NCBI GenBank assembly: GCA_026645635.1
Contig: JAPKMV010000233.1
Span: 1-6,045 of the forward strand
Reading direction: 5' to 3'
DNA: 6,045 nt
Source: Caldilineaceae bacterium
GTDB taxonomy: Bacteria > Chloroflexota > Anaerolineae > Caldilineales > Caldilineaceae
Positions 1 through 4,529 of the stretch are shown here, in pieces. Both the position numbers and the translations under genes were made by a program. The notes under the pieces are model-generated. The model was not told where the DNA came from. It did no database searches and worked only from the letters and a program-made list of their open reading frames with translations. Each line of letters starts with the position of its first letter. Within the stretch, counting starts at the first letter, position 1.

Positions 1-1
1 C

Positions 2-2041
2 GGCAGCGACATCACCCGCGACGACCCCTACAACCGCCAGCCCTGCCCCTGGCCCGACGCTGACGGCTACGACGACTTGCCCGCCTGGCGCCAGCAGGAT
101 GCAGACCTGCTGGCCGAGTTCCAAGCGTTGGGGCAGTTGCGCCGCGCACACAGCTTCCTGCGCACCGGTTCCTGGGACACCTTCGTGGTGGACGACGCCG
201 GTCTCTATGTCTTTGGCCGCAAGGACGCGACCGGCGCCGCGCTCGTCGCCGTGAACCGCAGCGCCGTGACGCAGACCATGGACCTCGACCTCAGCGGCTA
301 CCTGCCCTACGGCGCGGCGCTGACCGAACCGCTGGCGGCAATCACCGTGACTGTGGGTGACGGCGCGGCCACCGCCGCCGGCTCGCTGGTCTATGACCTG
401 GCGCCGCGCAGCTACCAGATCTGGGTGACCGCGGCGGACATCGACCTGACCACGCCCAGCACACCGGAGATTCTGGAAGGCGTCGAGGGCGATGGCAGCG
501 TGACGCTCACCGCGCTGGGCGACGACACCGCGGCGCAGTATGCGATTCTGCGCGCGCCGGTGGACGGCGGCTATCAAGCGATCGCCGTGGTCGGCGGCAC
601 GGATACGCCCTTCGACTTCACCGACGCCGAACTGGCCAACGGCGTGACCTACTTCTACCGCGTCCAGGCCATCGGCTACAACGGGCTGCGCAGCGCGCCT
701 TCAGCGCCGCTGGCGCTCACGCCGCATGTGCCCGTGCAGTCGGTGGTCATGGAGGAGCCGCTCTTTATGCAGCACACGCTCAGCGCCGTGAACCCCACTG
801 CGGAGACGCGGGCGGCGGTCTTCGTCCCCGGCGTGACCGACGGCCCGGGCCAGGCGCCGGGCGTGCTGGTGCAGGCAGGCTTCGGGCAGGCAGGCGCGGA
901 ATTCACCTGGGCCGACGCCACCTATGTGAGCGACAGCCAGGGCGGCGGCGACATCTACGCGGCGACCCTGCTGCCGGAGCAGACCGGCGATTTCGTCTAC
1001 CGCTGGCGCGCCAGCAGCACCGGCGGCCGCGACTGGGTGGAAAGCCTCAACGAAGGCCGCCTCACCGTCTACGCCAACGCCGACGTGGAAGCGCCCAAGC
1101 CGCCCTTCCGCCTGGATGCCGCAGCACAGAGCAATGGGCTGGTCGCGCTGGGCATTCGCGCCAGCCGCACGGCGGATCTCCACGCCTTCCGCGTCTGCCG
1201 GGCAGACCTCACCGCGGCAGAGGAAGGCTGCGCCACGCGGGTGGATGTGCCCGCCGCAACCCAGGTCTACACCGACACGGCCATTACCACCGGCCACACC
1301 TATCTCTACACGGTGCAGGCCATCGACACCGCCTTCAACGTTTCGGAACCGTCGCGCCCCATTACGCTGACGGCGGCGACGGTGATCGTGCCGGTGACTT
1401 TCCGTGTGCTCGTACCCGCTGCTACGCCGGCAGAGGATATCGTCTTCATCGCGGGCGACGACCCGGCCGTCTTCGGCGCGGCGTACAACCCGGCCTTGCA
1501 GCCGCTGACGCCCGCGGGCGACAATCTGTGGGAGTGGACGACGGCCATCGAGGCGGGCACGCCGCTGCTCTACAAATACACCCGCGGCTCGTGGGAGACC
1601 GTGGAACAATGGGGCGCGATCAGCGGGTTCAACAACCGCAGCCTGCTGGTGACGCCGGGGCCGGATGGCGCGCTGCTGGTGGATGACACCGCCACCGACT
1701 GGGGCGCCGATGGGCCGGACGACCACCGCGCGATCCAGGCGTGGCGCGACCCGCTGGTGGCCGCCGTCACACCTGCACCCGACAGCGCCGGCCCTGCGCC
1801 CGACGCGCTCACGGTGGAGTTCACGATCTCGGTGCAGCCGAACGAGAACGCGCCGGTGATCGCGGTGGCTGCCGCCGATGGCGCGGCAGTAGCCGGGACC
1901 GTAGAACGCAGCGGCGGCAACAGCTTCGTCTTCACGCCGGCTGCGCCGCTTGCGCCGGGCGTCTACACCGCGACGGCGTTCAACGTGGCGCAGACCACGG
2001 CGATGGTGCGGCCGTATGTGTGGAGCTTTACCGTGGAGTAA
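2..2041 (+). CDS. GH13 alpha-amylase / amylopullulanase-like enzyme, C-terminal part (5' end outside window)
   Basis: The frame is open from the left edge (679 residues visible), so the true start and most of the catalytic barrel lie upstream. Residues 1-75 read as the end of a GH13 domain: GSDITRDDPYNRQPCPW resembles the 'DPdnR..pW' stretch after the last barrel strands, followed by a helix of the type that ends in 'LRRAHSFLRTG'. A beta-sandwich follows to about 145. Then come FN3 (about 153-240, ending YFYRVQAIGYNG), an Ig-like module of the amylopullulanase type (about 245-360, with PGVLVQAGFG and GRDWVES), a second FN3 (about 363-460), a CBM20-like starch-binding module (about 460-570, with the telling YKYTRGSWETVEQWG) and a terminal bacterial Ig-like module (about 590-679). 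By family knowledge it hydrolyses alpha-glucans such as starch or pullulan. Secretion is inferred from the module set; any signal peptide is outside the window. No SLH anchor or membrane segment is visible. Exact specificity (amylase, pullulanase or both) cannot be told without the catalytic residues. Confidence 0.88.
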   Translation, partial: GSDITRDDPYNRQPCPWPDADGYDDLPAWRQQDADLLAEFQALGQLRRAHSFLRTGSWDTFVVDDAGLYVFGRKDATGAALVAVNRSAVTQTMDLDLSGYLPYGAALTEPLAAITVTVGDGAATAAGSLVYDLAPRSYQIWVTAADIDLTTPSTPEILEGVEGDGSVTLTALGDDTAAQYAILRAPVDGGYQAIAVVGGTDTPFDFTDAELANGVTYFYRVQAIGYNGLRSAPSAPLALTPHVPVQSVVMEEPLFMQHTLSAVNPTAETRAAVFVPGVTDGPGQAPGVLVQAGFGQAGAEFTWADATYVSDSQGGGDIYAATLLPEQTGDFVYRWRASSTGGRDWVESLNEGRLTVYANADVEAPKPPFRLDAAAQSNGLVALGIRASRTADLHAFRVCRADLTAAEEGCATRVDVPAATQVYTDTAITTGHTYLYTVQAIDTAFNVSEPSRPITLTAATVIVPVTFRVLVPAATPAEDIVFIAGDDPAVFGAAYNPALQPLTPAGDNLWEWTTAIEAGTPLLYKYTRGSWETVEQWGAISGFNNRSLLVTPGPDGALLVDDTATDWGADGPDDHRAIQAWRDPLVAAVTPAPDSAGPAPDALTVEFTISVQPNENAPVIAVAAADGAAVAGTVERSGGNSFVFTPAAPLAPGVYTATAFNVAQTTAMVRPYVWSFTVE
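2035..2038 (+). promoter_or_regulatory. Ribosome binding site for the hicB-like gene, inside the amylase 3' end
   Basis: GGAG lies 8 bases before the ATG at 2047 and within the last codons of the amylase gene. With a gap of only 5 bases between the amylase stop and this start, the arrangement suggests co-transcription and possibly coupled translation. I see no separate promoter for the hicB-like gene. Confidence 0.6.
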
Positions 2042-2046
2042 AAACT

Positions 2047-2304
2047 ATGCGCTATCCAATCGCAATCGAGCCTGGCAGTGCAACCCAGGCGTTTGGGGTC
2101 GTTGTACCCGATCTGCCTGGCTGTTTTTCAGCGGGCGACACGCTTGATGCAGCGATGCACAACGCTGCTGACGCCATTGCCGCCTGGCGTGAGGCGCTGT
2201 GCATCGCCGGTGAACCTATGCCGGCGCCCTCAGAACTGAGTGAACTCCGGAAGCGCCATCCCGAACTGACGGGCTGGATATGGGCCGAGGTGCGCGCGGC
2301 GTGA
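2047..2304 (+). CDS. HicB-family antitoxin-like protein, short form, no HicA partner
   Basis: An 85-residue protein. The N-terminal part (residues 1-50) is a clear HicB-like antitoxin domain: MRYPIAIEPG, then FGVVVPDLPGCFSAGDTLDAA and a helix AADAIAAWREAL. This partly degenerate RNase H-like fold normally binds and neutralises the HicA mRNA-interferase toxin. Residues 60-82 match the usual linker (SELRKRHPELTGWIW). Longer HicB proteins then continue through a VDLS-type strand into a DNA-binding helix-turn-helix or ribbon-helix-helix domain. Here the protein stops at AEVRAA, so that domain is absent, and the same frame past the stop shows no remnant of it. No hicA lies in the window; the upstream neighbour is the amylase and the downstream one a 280-aa hypothetical whose GTG start overlaps this stop (GTGA). 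GC content of the first 120 bases is about 55-58%, against about 72% nearby, which fits transfer. It may be an orphan regulator, a truncated relic, or half of a two-gene module with its downstream neighbour. Confidence 0.85.
   Translation: MRYPIAIEPGSATQAFGVVVPDLPGCFSAGDTLDAAMHNAADAIAAWREALCIAGEPMPAPSELSELRKRHPELTGWIWAEVRAA
2287..2290 (+). promoter_or_regulatory. Ribosome binding site deciding the GTG start at 2301
   Basis: GAGG within the 3' end of the hicB-like gene sits 10 bases before GTG 2301. The alternative ATG at 2280 has no purine-rich site at a useful distance, and the conserved-looking part of the protein (KRIGTLAESSLHAAL) begins right after the GTG. I therefore prefer the GTG start with the 4-base GTGA overlap. 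Confidence 0.5.
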
Positions 2305-3143
2305 AACGGATCGGCACGCTCGCTGAATCGTCCCTCCACGCCGCGCTGAAGGCGCACTACGCTCGGCCCGGCGACCTGCTTGAAGGCGAGGTCGCCGGCT
2401 ACGTGGTGGATATCGTACGGCCCACCGCAGATGGCGGCAGCCAATGCATCGAAATCCAGACACGGCACCTGGGCCAGATGAAGCCCAAGCTGCTGGCGCT
2501 GCTGGAACAGCATCCGGTGCAGGTGGTGCATCCTATCGCCCAGGAACGGTACATCGCGCGGGTTGCGGCCGACGGCGCGGCGCTCAGCCGGCGCAAATCG
2601 CCCAAGCATGGCCGCGTCCTGGATCTCTTCCCGGAGTTGGTGGGATTGGCCGGGCTGATGACGCATCCCAACCTCACCCTGGAGGTGGTGCTGATCGGCG
2701 AAGAACAGCTTTGGCGCGACGACGGGCAGGGCAGTTGGCGGCGGCGGCGCTGGAGCATCGCCGACCGGCGGCTGCTGCACGTCGGGCCGTCGTGCCACTT
2801 TGCGGCGCCGGCCGACTTTGCCGCGCTGCTGCCAGCCGATTTGCCTGAACCGTTCGATACGGCGGAGTTGGCTGCGCTGCTCCCGGCGCCGCGCCGGTTG
2901 GCACAGCAGATGGTCTATTGCCTGCGGACGATGGGGCTGGTGCAGGCAACAGGCAAGCGCGGCAGGCTGGCGCTTTATCGGCGTACACCCTCACCGCCCA
3001 CATTCAGCGAAAGCGCCATTACACCCGTCGAAAAGGTCGACAAGTTCCAGAACTTACTGGCGCGCCCCCAAGTGATCTTGGGCAGTCCTGACGACCTGGT
3101 TGAGATCAGTTGGGAAGATGAGGCGGAGCCTGGTCCACCTTGA
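2301..3143 (+). CDS. Uncharacterised protein with PD-(D/E)XK nuclease-like N-terminus and probable winged helix
   Basis: 280 residues from the GTG start. I do not recognise a named function; it resembles conserved hypothetical proteins I associate with Chloroflexota. Residues 1-90 have the layout of a PD-(D/E)XK fold: a helix with E9 (GTLAESSLHAALK), an acidic residue at the end of a strand (GYVVDIVRP, D37), then a strand with E51-x-Q53 (CIEIQT) and a helix rich in Lys (K61, K63). Glutamine in place of the final lysine is a known variation in this superfamily. A strand-like VQVVHPIAQERYI follows, then a basic patch RRKSPKHG (98-105), a helical region with TLEVVLIGEEQLWR, and an Arg-rich stretch (148-151). 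Residues 185-229 look like a winged helix: FDTAELAALL, RLAQQMVYCLRTMGLV, then GKRGRLALYRR. The last 50 residues are an acidic tail with no domain I know. There is no signal peptide or membrane segment, so it is probably cytoplasmic. DNA or RNA binding or cleavage is inference. It is coupled by overlap to the hicB-like gene. Confidence 0.75.
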   Translation: MKRIGTLAESSLHAALKAHYARPGDLLEGEVAGYVVDIVRPTADGGSQCIEIQTRHLGQMKPKLLALLEQHPVQVVHPIAQERYIARVAADGAALSRRKSPKHGRVLDLFPELVGLAGLMTHPNLTLEVVLIGEEQLWRDDGQGSWRRRRWSIADRRLLHVGPSCHFAAPADFAALLPADLPEPFDTAELAALLPAPRRLAQQMVYCLRTMGLVQATGKRGRLALYRRTPSPPTFSESAITPVEKVDKFQNLLARPQVILGSPDDLVEISWEDEAEPGPP

Positions 3144-3182
3144 TACGCAACTCGCTTTCCGCTGCCCACAGCCCTGCTGGTG

Positions 3183-3188
3183 TATAAT
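3183..3188 (+). promoter_or_regulatory. Probable -10 promoter element (TATAAT) for the aminotransferase
   Basis: A perfect TATAAT stands in the 78-base gap between the hypothetical gene and the aminotransferase, in otherwise GC-rich DNA and just before an A/T run. Transcription would begin near 3195, giving a leader of roughly 27 bases. No good -35 hexamer is present at 16-18 bases upstream (17-base spacing gives CGCTGC), and the extended -10 TGn is out of register by one base. It may therefore depend on an activator or on the A/T context. Confidence 0.55.
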
Positions 3189-3209
3189 GGGGAAAAATTT
3201 GCACCAACC

Positions 3210-3214
3210 AGGAG
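3210..3214 (+). promoter_or_regulatory. Ribosome binding site deciding the ATG start at 3222
   Basis: AGGAG is followed by 7 bases and then the ATG at 3222. The same frame is open further upstream to a GTG at 3180, but that codon overlaps the TATAAT box and has no Shine-Dalgarno site, so translation from 3222 is preferred. Confidence 0.8.
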
Positions 3215-3221
3215 AAACCGC

Positions 3222-4493
3222 ATGACCACAGCACAACTCGACCACGCCACCCTCGTCGCACACGACCGCAAACAACTTCACCCGCTGCAGCATCCGACCA
3301 GCCACGCCGATCCACTGGTCGTCGATCATGCTGAGGGCGTCTGGCTCTACACGGCCGACGGGCGCAGGGTGCTCGATGGCATGGCCGGCCTCTGGAACGT
3401 CAACATCGGCTACGGCAATCAGGAACTGCCCGAAGTGGCCGCGGCGCAGATGCGCCAGGTGGCCTACACCTCCAACTTCGCCGGCATGACCACGGCGCCA
3501 GCGGCGGAACTGGCCTACCGCATGGCGGGCATGGCGCACCCCACGCTCAACACCACCTTCTTTGCGTCCGGCGGCTCCGAAGCCAACGACAGCGCGTTCA
3601 AGACAGCGCGCTACTACTGGTACCGCCTGGGGCGCAAGGAGAAATACAAGTTCATCGCCCGCCGTGGCGCCTATCACGGCATCACCGTGGCGGCGACCGC
3701 GGCCACCGGCATCCCCCGCTACCAGACCATGTTCGGCCCGATGGCGCCCGGCTTCTCCCACATTCCAGCGCCGAATCCCTACCGCTACGACGGTGACCGC
3801 CGCCCCGACGAGACGGTCGGGCAGGCCGCGGCGCGGGCGCTGGAAGAAGCGATCCTGCGTGAAGGGCCGGAGACGGTGGCCGGGTTCATCGCCGAGCCGA
3901 TCCAGGGCGTCGGCGGGGTGATCGTGCCGCCGGACGACTACTTCCCCCTGGTGCGCGCCATCTGCGACAAGTACGACGTGCTGCTCATCGCCGACGAGGT
4001 GATCTGCGGCTTCGGGCGCACGGGCATGTGGTTCGGCCAGCAGCAGTGGGATCTGCGCCCGGACATCATGGCCTTTGCCAAGGGCATCACCAGCGGCTAC
4101 CTCCAGCTCGGCGGCATCCAGGTCTCCGACGCGATCCGCGAGGTGATCGACACTGCGCCGGTGGAAGATGCGTGGATGCACGGCTACACCTACTCCGGCC
4201 ACGCTACGGCCTGCGCGGTCGGGCTGAAGAACCTGGAGATCATCGAACGCGACATTGTCGGCGAAATCCGTGGGCGCGGCCTGCTGCGCGGGGTGGACAT
4301 CGTCAAGAGCAAGGAGACGCGCGAGGCGGATCCGGCCAAGGCGGCGGCGATCTACAACGCCTGCCTGGCACGGGGGCTGCGCACGCGCAATGTGGGCAAC
4401 GCCCTGGCCTTTGCGCCGCCGCTGGTGATCAACGCCGACGAAGTGGATCAGATCGTGGACATCCTCGGCGGTGTCATCGACAGCCTGAGTTAG
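3222..4493 (+). CDS. PLP-dependent class III aminotransferase (omega-amino acid aminotransferase type), with an internal gap
   Basis: 423 residues. It moves an amino group from an omega- or beta-amino acid or amine to a keto acid such as pyruvate, using pyridoxal phosphate, in the cytoplasm; the actual substrate cannot be told. Fold-type I class III motifs are in order: YTADGRRVLDGMAGLWNVNIGYG near 40-67, the phosphate-binding GGSEAN (117-122), aromatic stacking Y151 in GAYHG, AEPIQGVGG, cofactor-ring aspartate D258 in LLIADEV, Schiff-base lysine K287 in AFAKGITSG, and T323 in HGYTYSGH (phosphate contact across the dimer). Family members I know are about 440-460 residues. The shortfall is concentrated at 343-347, where IIERD runs straight into IVGEIRGRG; about 25 residues usually lie between these (helices that open the C-terminal small domain). 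The frame is intact on both sides. So the enzyme may be functional with a trimmed small domain, or inactive. It has its own likely promoter and may be co-transcribed with the ATPase 36 bases downstream. Confidence 0.9.
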   Translation: MTTAQLDHATLVAHDRKQLHPLQHPTSHADPLVVDHAEGVWLYTADGRRVLDGMAGLWNVNIGYGNQELPEVAAAQMRQVAYTSNFAGMTTAPAAELAYRMAGMAHPTLNTTFFASGGSEANDSAFKTARYYWYRLGRKEKYKFIARRGAYHGITVAATAATGIPRYQTMFGPMAPGFSHIPAPNPYRYDGDRRPDETVGQAAARALEEAILREGPETVAGFIAEPIQGVGGVIVPPDDYFPLVRAICDKYDVLLIADEVICGFGRTGMWFGQQQWDLRPDIMAFAKGITSGYLQLGGIQVSDAIREVIDTAPVEDAWMHGYTYSGHATACAVGLKNLEIIERDIVGEIRGRGLLRGVDIVKSKETREADPAKAAAIYNACLARGLRTRNVGNALAFAPPLVINADEVDQIVDILGGVIDSLS

Positions 4494-4529
4494 CCAGCCG
4501 CCAACCATCAGCCACAGGACTCGACGATC

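Noticed and set aside
701..1726. 341-codon open frame on the - strand opposite the amylase tail
   Set aside because: The translation is Arg/Gly/Ala/Val-rich and low in complexity. The + strand encodes clear FN3 and CBM20-like modules across the same bases.
1741..2046. Upstream in-frame extension of the hicB-like gene into the amylase gene
   Set aside because: The extension translates to an Arg/Gly-rich out-of-frame shadow of the amylase. The HicB motif starts at the ATG at 2047, which has GGAG at proper spacing.
2280..2300. ATG at 2280 as the start of the PD-(D/E)XK-like gene
   Set aside because: It has no ribosome site and adds only MGRGARG. GTG 2301 has GAGG upstream and fits the overlap pattern, though the ATG cannot be fully excluded.
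3140..3145. TTGATA as a -35 element for the TATAAT at 3183
   Set aside because: The spacing would be 37 bases, far beyond the 16-18 that RNA polymerase accepts.
4494..4529. Terminator between the aminotransferase and the ATPase
   Set aside because: No inverted repeat with a following T run is present in these 36 bases.
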